Of a stretch of 64,000 nt of DNA, positions 1 through 9,529 are shown piece after piece (positions within the stretch are counted from its first letter, which is position 1; every line of letters begins with the position of its first letter). The stretch lies in the NCBI GenBank assembly GCA_002709955.1, contig PAQY01000016.1, positions 1 to 64,000 on the forward strand, read 5' to 3'. The stretch comes from Rhodospirillaceae bacterium. GTDB taxonomy: Bacteria; Pseudomonadota; Alphaproteobacteria; UBA8366; Aestuariispiraceae. The notes beneath the pieces were generated by a model. It did not search any database. It was not told the DNA's origin and saw only the letters and a list, made by a program, of their open reading frames with translations. Position numbers and translations under genes: made by a program.

Positions 1-210
1 CGGCTAGAAGAGAGCGTGCAGGCGATGTGGTTCATCGTCAAGCGCTCTCGACGCCGTCCGACGGGCCGATAAAGGGACCAAAGGCGCTGTTTGCGGCGCT
101 CCGGGCCGCGTCGCCTTCCGCTTGCGATGCCCCGCATCGCTTCGCAAAACGCTCCTAACCGGAGCACCGCAAACAGCGTCCTGATCGATCCCAAATAACC
201 GCGCACCACA
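1..210. other. Non-coding leader with a large inverted repeat
   Basis: No convincing gene lies in this GC-rich stretch. It holds a 20-bp inverted repeat, 85-104 against 159-178, with 19 of 20 positions complementary (the odd one is a G/T pair). Inside the loop is a second perfect hairpin: GCGATGC at 124-130, three bases, GCATCGC at 134-140. Short open frames running in from the left edge end at 72 and 155 and have no recognisable product. It could be a repeat element or a transcript end downstream of serA. Confidence 0.4.
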
Positions 211-1458
211 CTAACGCAGAACCCGTGCGCGCAAGGTCCCCGGCAGGGTTTTGATTTCCGCAACAATGTCCATTGCATCGGCGACCCGCCCTTCGGCGTC
301 CAGCACGACATAGCCGATTTCCCCTTCCGTCTGATAATGCTGGGCGGCGATGTTGACATTGCGATTGGCGAAAACATCGTTCAGGCGGCGCAATTCACCC
401 GGCAGGTTACGCTGAACCTGAATAAAGCGGGTGACGTCCTTGCGCGGCGGCAATTGGACCTGCGGAAAATTCACGGCCCCAACGGTGGAGCCATTATTCG
501 CATATTCTGACAGCTTCCGGGATACTTCCTCTCCAATCCGCTCCTGCGCTTCCAGTGTGGAACCGCCAACATGCGGGGTCAGGATGACATTATCCAGACC
601 TTGCAGGGGGGAGGTGAAGGGCTCTGAATTAGACGGGGGTTCAACTGGGAACACATCAACTGCCGCCCCTGCCAGATGGCCCGATTTCAGGGCATCGGCC
701 AGGGCACTTAGGTCCACGACCGTGCCGCGCGCATTATTGATGAAATAGCTGCCAGGCTTCATCTTCGCAAATTGGGCTGCACCGATCATGTCCTTCGTCT
801 GGGGCGTTTCCGGGACATGCAAAGAGACGATATCGGCTTTTTCTAACAGCGCATCCAGACTTTCCATCGGATGGGCGTTTCCGTGGCTTAACTTGTCGGT
901 GTGATCGTAATAGATCACTTGCATCGCCATGGCTTCGGCCAGAACCGCCAATTGTGTCCCGATATTGCCATATCCGACGATGCCCAACGTCTTGCCACGC
1001 AATTCCATGCTGCCCGTCGCAGATTTATCCCAGGTTCCGGCATGGGCAGCCGTGGAACGCGGGAAAGTGCGGCGCAGCAGCATGATGCTTTCCGCCAAAG
1101 TCAGTTCCGCCACACTTCGGGTGTTTGAAAACGGTGCATTGAAGACCGGAATACCGCGCCGTTGCGCCGCATCCAGGTCAATCTGATTGGTCCCAACAGA
1201 AAAGCACCCGACCACCCGAAGCTTTTCGGCTTTGCTGAGGATTTCTTCCGTCACCTGACTGCGGGAACGAATGCCCAGAATCCGCACATCATCGGCCAGC
1301 GCTTCGGACAAGGCATCGCCGGTCAATGCCTTGGTCAACCGTTCAACCTTGCGAAATCCAAAGCCGGTGAAATGCTCAACTGCGCGTTCGGAAATACCCT
1401 CCAGCAGCAGGACCTTCGATTCGGCAATGTCCAAAGGCAACGGTTCCAGTATCGACAT
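211..1458 (-). CDS. serA: D-3-phosphoglycerate dehydrogenase
   Basis: This enzyme oxidises 3-phosphoglycerate to 3-phosphohydroxypyruvate, the first committed step of serine synthesis in the cytoplasm. The 415-residue length and layout match the E. coli-type enzyme: an N-terminal catalytic half-domain, an NAD-binding Rossmann core (GIVGYGNIGTQLA), the active-site segment INNARGTVVD, the catalytic LTPHVGGST, and a C-terminal ACT domain that in the family binds serine for feedback inhibition. The ATG at 1458 has AAGGA about 9 bases upstream. An upstream GTG at 1482 would add eight residues and lacks a better ribosome site. It is divergent from the PqiA-like gene; no serC lies next to it in this window. 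Confidence 0.95.
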   Translation of the reverse strand: MSILEPLPLDIAESKVLLLEGISERAVEHFTGFGFRKVERLTKALTGDALSEALADDVRILGIRSRSQVTEEILSKAEKLRVVGCFSVGTNQIDLDAAQRRGIPVFNAPFSNTRSVAELTLAESIMLLRRTFPRSTAAHAGTWDKSATGSMELRGKTLGIVGYGNIGTQLAVLAEAMAMQVIYYDHTDKLSHGNAHPMESLDALLEKADIVSLHVPETPQTKDMIGAAQFAKMKPGSYFINNARGTVVDLSALADALKSGHLAGAAVDVFPVEPPSNSEPFTSPLQGLDNVILTPHVGGSTLEAQERIGEEVSRKLSEYANNGSTVGAVNFPQVQLPPRKDVTRFIQVQRNLPGELRRLNDVFANRNVNIAAQHYQTEGEIGYVVLDAEGRVADAMDIVAEIKTLPGTLRARVLR

Positions 1459-1604
1459 AGCGGCATATCCTTCATAAATCACGACCTGAGTGACGCGCTT
1501 CTATCGCACTCGCCGCAGGCTCACAAACCCCTTCTTGTCGCAGGCACGTTCTGACCGTAAACAGGACCTCATCCCGTATGGTGGGATGAAGTTGGGAGAC
1601 GATT

Positions 1605-2108
1605 GTGCCACTGCATAAAAACGCATCAGGAATGGATCGGTTGACGGGGCTGGGGTTCATTCTGGCGCTGGGATTATGGGGTGCTGGTGTGACGCTGCCC
1701 GTCCTGTATGTCACGGAGCTGTTCGTGTTCCAGAATGATGTATCCCTGATCGGGATCGTCACCGGATTGTTTCAACAGAATGAAACGGCAATTGGCATTG
1801 TTGTCCTGGTGTTCACCCTGGTCCTACCCCCGGCAAAGCTGATTATTGGCTATGGCCTGTGGCGGTTTACCGAAGGGTCTGGCATCGCGGCGCGCCGGGG
1901 CATCGCCTTTCTGGATGCGATTGGGAAATGGGCCATGCTGGATGTGCTGGTCCTGGCGGTCGTCGTTGTCACACTGAAATCCAGTTGGGTGGCAGAGGTC
2001 GAGGTCGCGCCGGGCCTGTACTTCTTTGCGGCCTCCGCCATTCTGGCTGTTGCTGCAGGATTTGGTCTGCGACGTGCCCATCGTGAGCGCTCAGACAATA
2101 CGGATTAA
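1605..2108 (+). CDS. PqiA-like (paraquat-inducible protein A) membrane protein
   Basis: This is a 167-residue inner-membrane protein with four predicted helices. The first begins near residue 10 (LTGLGFILALGLWGAGVTLP) and the second contains FTLVLPPAKLIIGYGLW, the conserved 'PxxK' loop of the PqiA family. PqiA proteins partner MCE-domain proteins in lipid transport between membranes. Here there is only a single PqiA domain, no zinc-ribbon start and no adjacent MCE gene, so the partner is unknown. The GTG start at 1605 has GGAG six bases upstream; the ATG at 1632 is the alternative. Confidence 0.75.
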   Translation: MPLHKNASGMDRLTGLGFILALGLWGAGVTLPVLYVTELFVFQNDVSLIGIVTGLFQQNETAIGIVVLVFTLVLPPAKLIIGYGLWRFTEGSGIAARRGIAFLDAIGKWAMLDVLVLAVVVVTLKSSWVAEVEVAPGLYFFAASAILAVAAGFGLRRAHRERSDNTD

Positions 2109-2112
2109 GATA

Positions 2113-2727
2113 CTATTGGGTAAGGATAACCGGGCCGGGCGTTGTGCGCTGTTGCGGCGACTGGGGCTGGGAAATAAAGCCCTGTGATCCAGTGGTTGTT
2201 CTTTCTGCCGTTCGCCCGGCCGGGGCCACGACAACATCCACTTCTACACCATTGGTAAGCGGCAGAATACGGACGGTTGCGAACCGATCCCCCTTTACAT
2301 AGGTGATCGAGGTGCGGCGCGACCGGACAATCGCCGTTTCGACCCAGCCATATTGCGGCATGTTCTGGCGCATGAATTCGACAATCTGAACCGGTTGGCT
2401 GGCATCGCCGACCAACACGACCTGCCCCGTCCAGGACAGGTCATCGCCAACAATGACCGTATCGGTCAGCACAACTTGAGAGCCAGGAGGGACCGGGAGA
2501 TCCGGAATGGTCAAGACGTTGGGGGGTAGTTCCCCCTCTGGGGCGACGGCGGTACGGTCGCTGGGCGATACCGCCTGGACACCGGCAGTTGGCCCGCGGT
2601 CGCTGGATACCCCCATATTCCCACCAACGCATCCCACCAGCCCGGAAAGACAAACACCGACAAATGCAGTCCGCAGCGGTATTCTGCTAAGGGACAGCAA
2701 GGATTGTGATTTGCGCGATTTTTTCAT
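2113..2727 (-). CDS. Putative lipoprotein of unknown function
   Basis: A 204-residue predicted lipoprotein: a basic N-terminus, a hydrophobic segment and a lipobox ending LSGLVGC give a signal peptidase II site, so it should be membrane-anchored on the periplasmic side. A proline-rich linker follows, then a compact beta-rich domain containing SWTGQVVLVGD and a segment that looks like a single-domain lipoprotein beta-sheet, then a Gln/Pro/Thr-rich tail. The ATG at 2727 (MKKSRK) has GGAGAG immediately upstream; longer starts at 2745 and 2808 lack that. It is convergent with the PqiA-like gene (4 bases apart). I do not recognise a named family. Confidence 0.7.
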   Translation of the reverse strand: MKKSRKSQSLLSLSRIPLRTAFVGVCLSGLVGCVGGNMGVSSDRGPTAGVQAVSPSDRTAVAPEGELPPNVLTIPDLPVPPGSQVVLTDTVIVGDDLSWTGQVVLVGDASQPVQIVEFMRQNMPQYGWVETAIVRSRRTSITYVKGDRFATVRILPLTNGVEVDVVVAPAGRTAERTTTGSQGFISQPQSPQQRTTPGPVILTQ

Positions 2728-2822
2728 CACTCTCCGCCGGTTCATCGGATACAGGATATCCTGCTTATTGAATAACTGACGCAACAGGACAGTGATTCGG
2801 GGCGGCACGGCAACGTGTTTTG

Positions 2823-3602
2823 TCAGGAGTGCAGGTTGTTTTTCATCAGAATGGCGCGCGCACGCTCCAGGTCTTCTGGTGTGTCCACACCCAGGGGCAC
2901 CGTATTGACCAGGGCGACATCAATACGCATCCCGGCTTCCAAGGCGCGCAACTGCTCCAAACGTTCCCGCTGTTCCAGAATACCGGGGGGCAATCCCACG
3001 AATCTGGCCAGGGCCTGGCGGCGAAATGCGTATAAGCCAATATGGTGATACAGCGGCCCATCCCCCCAGGGGGCCGTGGCGCGGGTGAAGCTCAACGCCC
3101 GGGCGATTGTAAAACCCTGATCTGAAGCCTGATCTGAAGCCTGGGGGAAACCGGCAATGACTTTCACAACGTTGGGATTGGATCGCTCTTCTTCCCGGTC
3201 GATGATTGCCGCGATGGTTGCGATATCCACCCCGTCTGATAGGCGGATCGGGGCCAGGGCGGCGCGAATCGATATCGGGTCCAATGTCGGCAGGTCACCC
3301 TGGACGTTGACGATGACGTCATGGTGACCGTCCGGATCCAGACGGGATACCGCCTCATATATCCGGTCAGACCCTGAAGGATGGGCGGGATCGGTCAGGA
3401 CGGCGGTATAGCCGGCCGCCTGCACCGCGTCATAAATTTCCGGGTCTCCCGCCGCGACGGCGACCGGGCCCAGATCGGCCTCCAAGGCGCGCTCTATACA
3501 CTGCACGATCATCGGTTTTCCGGCGATCTCTGCCAAAGGTTTGTTTGGCAGCCGGGTCGATGCCAGGCGCGCGGGGATCAGAACAATTGGGTTGATCGTC
3601 AT
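2823..3602 (-). CDS. kdsB: 3-deoxy-manno-octulosonate cytidylyltransferase
   Basis: KdsB makes CMP-Kdo from Kdo and CTP, activating Kdo for transfer to lipid A. The 259-residue product has the family start [17 protein letters not shown] with the nucleotide-binding [12 protein letters not shown], then [19 protein letters not shown] and [10 protein letters not shown]. The ATG at 3602 (MTINP) is preferred because AGGGAC lies upstream. An in-frame 12-base tandem duplication (3119-3142) repeats the residues ASDQ in a surface loop, so the reading frame is kept. Kdo transfer (waaA) is encoded 31 kb away in this window. Confidence 0.93.
   Translation of the reverse strand: MTINPIVLIPARLASTRLPNKPLAEIAGKPMIVQCIERALEADLGPVAVAAGDPEIYDAVQAAGYTAVLTDPAHPSGSDRIYEAVSRLDPDGHHDVIVNVQGDLPTLDPISIRAALAPIRLSDGVDIATIAAIIDREEERSNPNVVKVIAGFPQASDQASDQGFTIARALSFTRATAPWGDGPLYHHIGLYAFRRQALARFVGLPPGILEQRERLEQLRALEAGMRIDVALVNTVPLGVDTPEDLERARAILMKNNLHS
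3119..3142. repeat. 12-bp tandem duplication inside kdsB
   Basis: GATCTGAAGCCT occurs twice back to back (3119-3130 and 3131-3142). It adds four residues (ASDQ repeated) and does not break the frame. Confidence 0.9.
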
Positions 3603-3836
3603 GGAATTAGGTCCCTGGAACAAAAAATTGGGGGTTTTGAATACTGCGACGACGCGCCGCTAATTGGTACCGTTGATTATCAGGTTCGGACAGGATATAT
3701 CGCTCCCCAGACTTGGCAATCTCATCACGAGACTGGTTTGGGCTAGACTGTACGGGCACTGTGGTTAAAGTGTGTGGGGTTAGACGATAAACGCAGATAC
3801 AGGTCGGCGAATGTCGGCAATTATCGGGGGTCATCA

Positions 3837-4394
3837 ATGAAACAAGATGCGCTTTTCATCAACAAGATTTCCGCAGCGGTCCTGTCGGCCGCCCTGCTGG
3901 CCATGGTTTCCGGGATACTAGCGGATTCTTTGTATCATGTGGAATTGCCGGATGGCGTCGAAGGCCAGGCCTTTGTGATCGCAGAGCCGACAACCGGCAC
4001 AGAAGTGGCAGAGGCCGCAGAACCCGCTGAGCCTGCTGGCCCTGGCGATATTCTGCCAATGTTGGCATCCGCCGATATTGCTGAAGGTGAAAAAGTCGCA
4101 AAGAAATGTGTTGCCTGTCACAATTTTGAAGAAGGTGCCGGCAACAAAGTCGGCCCGGATCTGTATGATGTTGTGATGCGTAAGATTTCCAGCGCTGATT
4201 TCAGCTATTCCCCGGCCTTCCAGGCCCTGGAAGGGGACTGGGATTATGATGCCCTGAACCATTTCCTGTATGCACCGACGGAGTATGCACCGGGAACGAA
4301 GATGAGCTTCCGCGGCGTCCGGAAAGATGAAGATCGCGCAGATCTGATCGCCTATCTGCGGACCTTGAGTGCAAATCCAGCGCCCCTGCCGTAA
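3837..4394 (+). CDS. Membrane-anchored mono-haem cytochrome c
   Basis: A 185-residue protein with an uncleaved-looking N-terminal helix (residues 9-29), an Ala/Glu/Pro-rich linker and a class I cytochrome c domain. The haem site is CVACH and the distal Met ligand is in GTKMSFRGV. The layout matches CycM/cytochrome c552-type proteins of alphaproteobacteria, which pass electrons from the bc1 complex to the terminal oxidase at the periplasmic face. The ATG at 3837 has GGGGG upstream. A hairpin terminator follows directly. No oxidase genes are nearby, so the partner is inferred from the family. Confidence 0.88.
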   Translation: MKQDALFINKISAAVLSAALLAMVSGILADSLYHVELPDGVEGQAFVIAEPTTGTEVAEAAEPAEPAGPGDILPMLASADIAEGEKVAKKCVACHNFEEGAGNKVGPDLYDVVMRKISSADFSYSPAFQALEGDWDYDALNHFLYAPTEYAPGTKMSFRGVRKDEDRADLIAYLRTLSANPAPLP

Positions 4395-4419
4395 GCGGGC
4401 GGTGTTGGTATGATTTATG

Positions 4420-4454
4420 CGGGCGGCAAGGCATCCTTCGCCGCCCGTTTTTTT
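4420..4454 (+). terminator. Rho-independent terminator after cytochrome c gene
   Basis: Stem CGGGCGGC at 4420-4427 pairs with GCCGCCCG at 4440-4447, with an inner AAGG/CCTT extension, followed by seven T. It separates the cytochrome gene from hisN. Confidence 0.85.
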
Positions 4455-4488
4455 GCCCGAATGATATCTGCATTTATGAGGTAAGGCC

Positions 4489-5286
4489 GTGGCTGTTGTG
4501 GAAAACATGGAACGCTGTCCGGAAGAATGGATTGCCCTTGCGCATCGCCTGGCAGACATCGCAAGGCCGATTGCACAACAGTATTTCCGCACACCTTTGG
4601 ATATCGTTTCCAAGGCGGATGACAGCCCCGTTACGATCGCGGATCGCTCTATCGAAGCCGCGATGCGGGCAGAAATCGAAAAAACCTTTCCGGATCATGG
4701 AATCCTGGGGGAGGAATATGGATCCACCCGGCTGGATGGGCCCGCTGTTTGGGTGCTGGATCCGATTGATGGCACAAAGGCGTTCATTTCCGGTATGCCG
4801 TTGTTTGGCACCCTGATCGCCTGTTGTGTCGATGGTGTGCCAATATTGGGTGTTGTCGATCAGCCAATTCAGAAAGAACGCTGGATTGGGGCGCTGGGCT
4901 ACCCGACGACCTATAACGGGGCGGCTGTTCAAACATCCCGGAAATCAGATTTGACGCAGGCGATATTCTATACAACGGATGCTGATTTCTTTCTGAATGG
5001 CCCGAACGAGGCTGGTTTTCTGGCGGTGAAAGAGGCGGCGGCCCTGACCCGGTACAGCGCTGATTGCTATGCTTTCGCACTGATCGCGTCGGGATCGGTC
5101 GATCTGGTCATTGAAACCGGGTTGAAGCCCTATGATTACTGTGCCCTTGTGCCGGTGATTATCGGGGCAGGGGGAACGATGACGGACTGGAACGGTCAGC
5201 GGTTAACCATTCACTCAGATGGCAGTGTCATTGCGGCGTCCAGCACAGATTTGCGCGATGCTGCCCTTGGGGTGTTTTTACCCTGA
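4489..5286 (+). CDS. hisN: Histidinol-phosphatase, inositol monophosphatase family
   Basis: A 265-residue Mg-dependent phosphatase of the IMPase fold. The metal-binding motifs are visible: GEEYG near residue 74, DPIDGTKAF near 91-99, and the C-terminal KPYDYCALVPVI that replaces the usual WDxAA. The motif set and length fit the HisN-type histidinol-phosphatase that dephosphorylates L-histidinol phosphate in many alphaproteobacteria; an inositol-1-phosphatase role cannot be excluded from sequence. It starts at a GTG at 4489 with AGG just upstream. No other his genes are in the window. Confidence 0.85.
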   Translation: MAVVENMERCPEEWIALAHRLADIARPIAQQYFRTPLDIVSKADDSPVTIADRSIEAAMRAEIEKTFPDHGILGEEYGSTRLDGPAVWVLDPIDGTKAFISGMPLFGTLIACCVDGVPILGVVDQPIQKERWIGALGYPTTYNGAAVQTSRKSDLTQAIFYTTDADFFLNGPNEAGFLAVKEAAALTRYSADCYAFALIASGSVDLVIETGLKPYDYCALVPVIIGAGGTMTDWNGQRLTIHSDGSVIAASSTDLRDAALGVFLP

Positions 5287-5409
5287 CAGTGCGCCTGATG
5301 GCCCAATTCTGAGGTATTCGCGCCGCAACGCTTGCGCTTTTGATGATCTGCGCCACATTAATATCTTAAGTCGGATTGAATAACGGCATCACCGGGAGAC
5401 TTTGGATTT

Positions 5410-7260
5410 ATGCTGTGCACCCTGAAACACGCCTGTTTCGCCTTTTTTCTAATCGGATATGCTTTTGGACCGTCGGTCGGACATGCACAAGAGGTCGTCC
5501 GCTCCCATGGCTGGGCCATTCACAGCCAGATTAGATATCCCAGTGATTTTAAACATTTCGACTATGTAAATCCGGATGCGCCGAAGGGCGGGACGGTGGT
5601 GTTTGGTGTGCCAAACACATTTGATTCCCTGAACCCTTTTATCATAAAGGGCAATCCAGGGGCGGGCAGTTCCGCCATATACGATACCCTGATGACGACC
5701 AGCATGGACGAACCCAACAGCGAATATGGCCTGTTGGCGGAATGGATTGAGGTTGAGACCGACGCGCAGGGCGTGATCACCGATGTTCGGTTTAAATTGC
5801 GCGATGCGGCGCGATTCCATGATGGGGTTCCGGTGCGCGCCAGCGATGTCATCTGGACGTTTAACACCTTGCGGGAAAAGGGCAGCCCGCTGTATCGCTA
5901 TTACTATGCCAATGTCGAAGAAGTCACAGCCCTGGATGAGTTGACGGTACAGTTTCACATGGTGCCTGGCGAGAATGTGGAAATGCCGGTGATTTTGGGT
6001 CAATTGCCCGTGCTGCCGGAACATTATTGGCAGGACAAAGAGTTTGATAAAACCACTTTGGAACCGCCTTTGGGGTCTGGTCCTTATAAAATTAGTGCGG
6101 TGCGCCCCGGTCAATCCATTACGATAGAGCGCGTGTCGGATTATTGGGGCAAGGACCTGCCGGTAAATGTCGGTAAGGATAATTTTGGCACCATCCGCTA
6201 TGAGTATTTCCGGGATCGGACGGTTATGCTGGAGGCGCTGAAGTCAGGCGCGATAGATTGGCGGTCTGAAAATTCATCAAAGTTCTGGGCGACGGCCTAT
6301 GACGTTCCTGCCGTCAGGGATGGACGGTTGATCAAGCGCGAATTTACCCATGAACGCGGCACCGGCATGCAGGGTTTCGTCATGAATACCCGCAAGCCGA
6401 TTTTCAATGATGTAAAAGTGCGCGAAGCCCTGACCTATCTGTGGGATTTCGAATGGGTCAACAAGACCATCATGTATGATGCCTATGCCCGTACCGACAG
6501 CTATTTTGAAAATTCTGATTTAGAAGCGACGGGATTGCCCGGCCCGGAAGAATTGAAGGTGCTGGAGCCATTGCGCGATCAATTGCCCCCGCGCGTGTTT
6601 ACCGAAGATTACGCGCCGCCCGTCACCGATGGGTCCGGGAACAGCCGCCAGCACTTGCGCACCGCCCTTGAAATGCTGAAAGAAGCAGGGTGGGCTATCC
6701 AGGATGGGGTGCTGACACAAACGTCAACAGGCGCGCCGTTTGAATTTGAGGTACTGTTGAATCAGGACCTGTTCACCCCCCACACCCAGGCATTGGTGCG
6801 GGGTGTCGAACGACTGGGCGGCAAGGTATCCATTCGTGTTGTTGATGCCGCACAGTATCAGTCACGGGTGGATAGTTTCGATTTTGATATGATCATCGGC
6901 AATTGGGGACAGTCCCAGTCCCCCGGCAATGAGCAGCGGGAATTTTGGAGCAGCGCAGCGGCGGATCGACAAGGCAGCCGCAACACGGCTGGAATCAAGA
7001 ATCCCGCCATCGACACCTTGATTGAAGACCTGATCGCATCCCCCACCCGGGATGTATTGGTGGCGCGGACCCATGCGTTGGATCGTGCGTTGTTGTGGAA
7101 TTTCTATGTCATTCCCATGTATCACAGCAAGGTCGACCGGATAGCCTATTGGAACCGGTTCGGTTTTCCGGACGAAACCCCAATGCAGGGCACGTCGCCT
7201 AATTTCTGGTGGGTTGATCCAGACCTGGATTCGGCCCTTCAGCGCAACGGGCGAAAATAA
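5410..7260 (+). CDS. yejA: Peptide ABC transporter, substrate-binding protein YejA
   Basis: A 616-residue periplasmic solute-binding protein family 5 member. It begins with a signal peptide cleaved near GHAQEV and continues with the family signature of a long bilobal protein, for example DAPKGGTVVFGVPNTFDSLN and FRLRDAARFHDG-type segments. YejA-type proteins are longer than OppA/DppA and bind peptides, including antimicrobial ones. It opens the yejABEF set; the permease gene starts 50 bases after its stop. A spacer of about 120 bases precedes it, with GGGAG ahead of the ATG. Confidence 0.92.
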   Translation: MLCTLKHACFAFFLIGYAFGPSVGHAQEVVRSHGWAIHSQIRYPSDFKHFDYVNPDAPKGGTVVFGVPNTFDSLNPFIIKGNPGAGSSAIYDTLMTTSMDEPNSEYGLLAEWIEVETDAQGVITDVRFKLRDAARFHDGVPVRASDVIWTFNTLREKGSPLYRYYYANVEEVTALDELTVQFHMVPGENVEMPVILGQLPVLPEHYWQDKEFDKTTLEPPLGSGPYKISAVRPGQSITIERVSDYWGKDLPVNVGKDNFGTIRYEYFRDRTVMLEALKSGAIDWRSENSSKFWATAYDVPAVRDGRLIKREFTHERGTGMQGFVMNTRKPIFNDVKVREALTYLWDFEWVNKTIMYDAYARTDSYFENSDLEATGLPGPEELKVLEPLRDQLPPRVFTEDYAPPVTDGSGNSRQHLRTALEMLKEAGWAIQDGVLTQTSTGAPFEFEVLLNQDLFTPHTQALVRGVERLGGKVSIRVVDAAQYQSRVDSFDFDMIIGNWGQSQSPGNEQREFWSSAAADRQGSRNTAGIKNPAIDTLIEDLIASPTRDVLVARTHALDRALLWNFYVIPMYHSKVDRIAYWNRFGFPDETPMQGTSPNFWWVDPDLDSALQRNGRK

Positions 7261-7310
7261 ACCACGATGGTGTATTTCGTCGTGATCACGTCGATTAGGG
7301 ATTAGCCCAT

Positions 7311-8414
7311 ATGTACGCGTACATCCTGCGCCGATTGCTTTTGGTCATCCCGACCCTGTTCGTGATCATGCTGTTGAATTTTGCTGTGATCCAGGCAGCA
7401 CCCGGCGGGCCGATTGACCAGATTATCTCTCAGCTAAAGGGGGATGCGCCTGGTGCCCTACAGCGTGTCTCTGGTGGGGCGGGGGATCTGACAGGGGGGT
7501 CGGAAAACAGGGCCGCGTCCAGTGGGGACAATCAAACGCGCGCGTCCCGGGGGCTGCCGCCGGAATTCCTGGCCCAGCTTGAGGCGCAGTTCGGCTTTGA
7601 CAAGCCCTGGTACGAGCGCTTCTTCACCATGATCGTGAATTATTTGCAGTTTGATTTTGGTACCAGCTACTTTACCGACCGGACGGTGATCGATCTGATT
7701 CTGGACAAAATGCCGGTTTCAATTTCATTGGGACTGTGGACCACGATCATCACCTATCTGGTTGCGATTCCCTTAGGCATACGCAAGGCCATCCGGGAAG
7801 GCAGCCAGTTTGATGCCTGGACATCGGCGGTGCTGTTTGCCGGATATGCCATCCCCAATTTCCTGTTTGCCGTTTTGCTGATCATCCTGTTTGCGGGCGG
7901 TCAGTATTTTGATTGGTTCCCGCTGCGGGGCCTTGTGTCGGAGAATTTTGACGACCTGACCTTGTGGGGCAAGATTGTTGATTATTTCTGGCATCTTGCC
8001 CTGCCGCTGACGGCCATGATTGTCGGGGCCTTCACCACGTTGGCCCTGTTGACCAAAAATTCCTTTCTGGAAGAAATCAACAAACAATATGTCATCACGG
8101 CGCGCCAGAAGGGCCTGGATGAAGGGCGCATTCTGTACGGTCATGTCTTCCGCAACGCGATGTTGATTGTTATTGCGGGATTTCCCGCAGCCTTCATTTC
8201 CATCCTGTTCACGTCCTCTTTGCTGATCGAAGTCATCTTCTCCCTGGACGGTTTGGGCGCGCTGGGGTTTGAAGCGGCGATCAACCGGGATTATCCGGTC
8301 ATGTTCGCCACCCTATATATCTTCACGCTGCTGGGCCTGATCATGGGGCTGATCGGTGATTTGATGTATGTCGCGGTCGACCCTCGCATCGACTTTGAAA
8401 AGCGGGAGGGTTGA
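7311..8414 (+). CDS. yejB: Peptide ABC transporter permease YejB
   Basis: A 367-residue inner-membrane permease of the DppB/OppB type with six predicted helices. It begins YILRRLLLVIPTLFVIMLLNF and carries the family EAA-loop region KNSFLEEINKQYVITARQKG that docks on the ATPase. Residues about 45-85 form a hydrophilic insert rich in Gly and Ser, typical of YejB. Its stop is three bases before the GTG of yejE, so the two are translated together. It should form a heterodimer with YejE. Confidence 0.92.
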   Translation: MYAYILRRLLLVIPTLFVIMLLNFAVIQAAPGGPIDQIISQLKGDAPGALQRVSGGAGDLTGGSENRAASSGDNQTRASRGLPPEFLAQLEAQFGFDKPWYERFFTMIVNYLQFDFGTSYFTDRTVIDLILDKMPVSISLGLWTTIITYLVAIPLGIRKAIREGSQFDAWTSAVLFAGYAIPNFLFAVLLIILFAGGQYFDWFPLRGLVSENFDDLTLWGKIVDYFWHLALPLTAMIVGAFTTLALLTKNSFLEEINKQYVITARQKGLDEGRILYGHVFRNAMLIVIAGFPAAFISILFTSSLLIEVIFSLDGLGALGFEAAINRDYPVMFATLYIFTLLGLIMGLIGDLMYVAVDPRIDFEKREG

Positions 8415-8417
8415 TCC

Positions 8418-9515
8418 GTGACCCAGGCCAATGCTTCCCCGAAAACAGACACCATCCCACGCTATAGTTTTCTGGGCATGCGGGTGTCGCCCATCACCCG
8501 CAGGCGCATCGATCATTTCAAGAACAATCGGCGCGCTTTCTGGTCGATGATCCTGTTTCTCATGCTTTTTGTTTTTTCATTATTTGCCGATGTGATTGCC
8601 AATAATAAACCCATTCTGGTCTATTATGATGGCAGCTTTTACGTCCCCATTGTGCAGCAGGTGCCAGAGACCACCTATGGCGGTTTCTTTGAGTCCGAGG
8701 CCGTCTATACCGATCCCGCAGTGCAGGACCTGATCCGGGAGAAGGGCTGGTTTCTGATGCCCTTGATCCCCTATGGCAACAATACGCCGGCCTATGATCT
8801 GACCGGCCCTGCACCGACGGCACCAGATTCCAATCATTGGCTGGGCACCGATGATGAGGCCCGCGATGTCGTCGCCCGCCTGATCTATGGCTTTCGCATA
8901 TCGGTGCTGTTTGGCCTGGCCTTGACGGCGGTCAGTTCCGTGATCGGGATCGCAATTGGGCTGGTTCAGGGCTATTTCGGCGGATTGATTGATCTGTTGG
9001 GTCAGCGGGGGATTGAGATTTGGAGCAGCCTGCCGACCCTGTATCTCTTGATCATCCTGGCCTCAATTGTTGAGCCGAATTTCTGGTGGCTGCTCTTACT
9101 GATGATGCTGTTTTCCTGGCCGGCGCTGGTTGGTTTGGTGCGGGCGGAAACGCTGCGGGCGCGCAATCTGGATTATGTGCGCGCGTCCAAGGCGTTGGGC
9201 GTTGGCAATCGTACCATCATGCTGCGCCATATCCTGCCCAATGCCATGGTGGCGACCATCACCTTTCTGCCCTTCATCACGACGGGATCGGTAACGACCC
9301 TGACAGCCTTGGATTTTCTGGGATTTGGCCTGCCGCCAGGATCGGCATCCCTGGGGGAGCTTCTGAAGCAGGGTAAGGAAAACCTGCAGGCACCCTGGTT
9401 GGCCTTGACGGGCTTCTTTACCATCGGGATCATGCTGACCTTGCTGGTATTCATCGGGGAGGGTGTGCGCGACGCCTTTGATCCCCGGAAAACAGATATT
9501 AAAACCGATAAATAG
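8418..9515 (+). CDS. yejE: Peptide ABC transporter permease YejE
   Basis: A 365-residue partner permease of the OppC/DppC type. It has one N-terminal helix, a long periplasmic loop (about residues 60-150) containing NHWLGTDDEARDV, then five helices. The EAA loop is RAETLRARNLDYVRASKALG. It starts with GTG directly after yejB and ends 14 bases before yejF. The long first loop and the gene order identify it as YejE, not DppC. Confidence 0.92.
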   Translation: MTQANASPKTDTIPRYSFLGMRVSPITRRRIDHFKNNRRAFWSMILFLMLFVFSLFADVIANNKPILVYYDGSFYVPIVQQVPETTYGGFFESEAVYTDPAVQDLIREKGWFLMPLIPYGNNTPAYDLTGPAPTAPDSNHWLGTDDEARDVVARLIYGFRISVLFGLALTAVSSVIGIAIGLVQGYFGGLIDLLGQRGIEIWSSLPTLYLLIILASIVEPNFWWLLLLMMLFSWPALVGLVRAETLRARNLDYVRASKALGVGNRTIMLRHILPNAMVATITFLPFITTGSVTTLTALDFLGFGLPPGSASLGELLKQGKENLQAPWLALTGFFTIGIMLTLLVFIGEGVRDAFDPRKTDIKTDK

Positions 9516-9529
9516 AAACAGGCACAGCC

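Noticed and set aside
1-155. Open frames at the left edge
   Set aside because: They end within 155 bases and pass through the inverted repeat; there is no product to support them.
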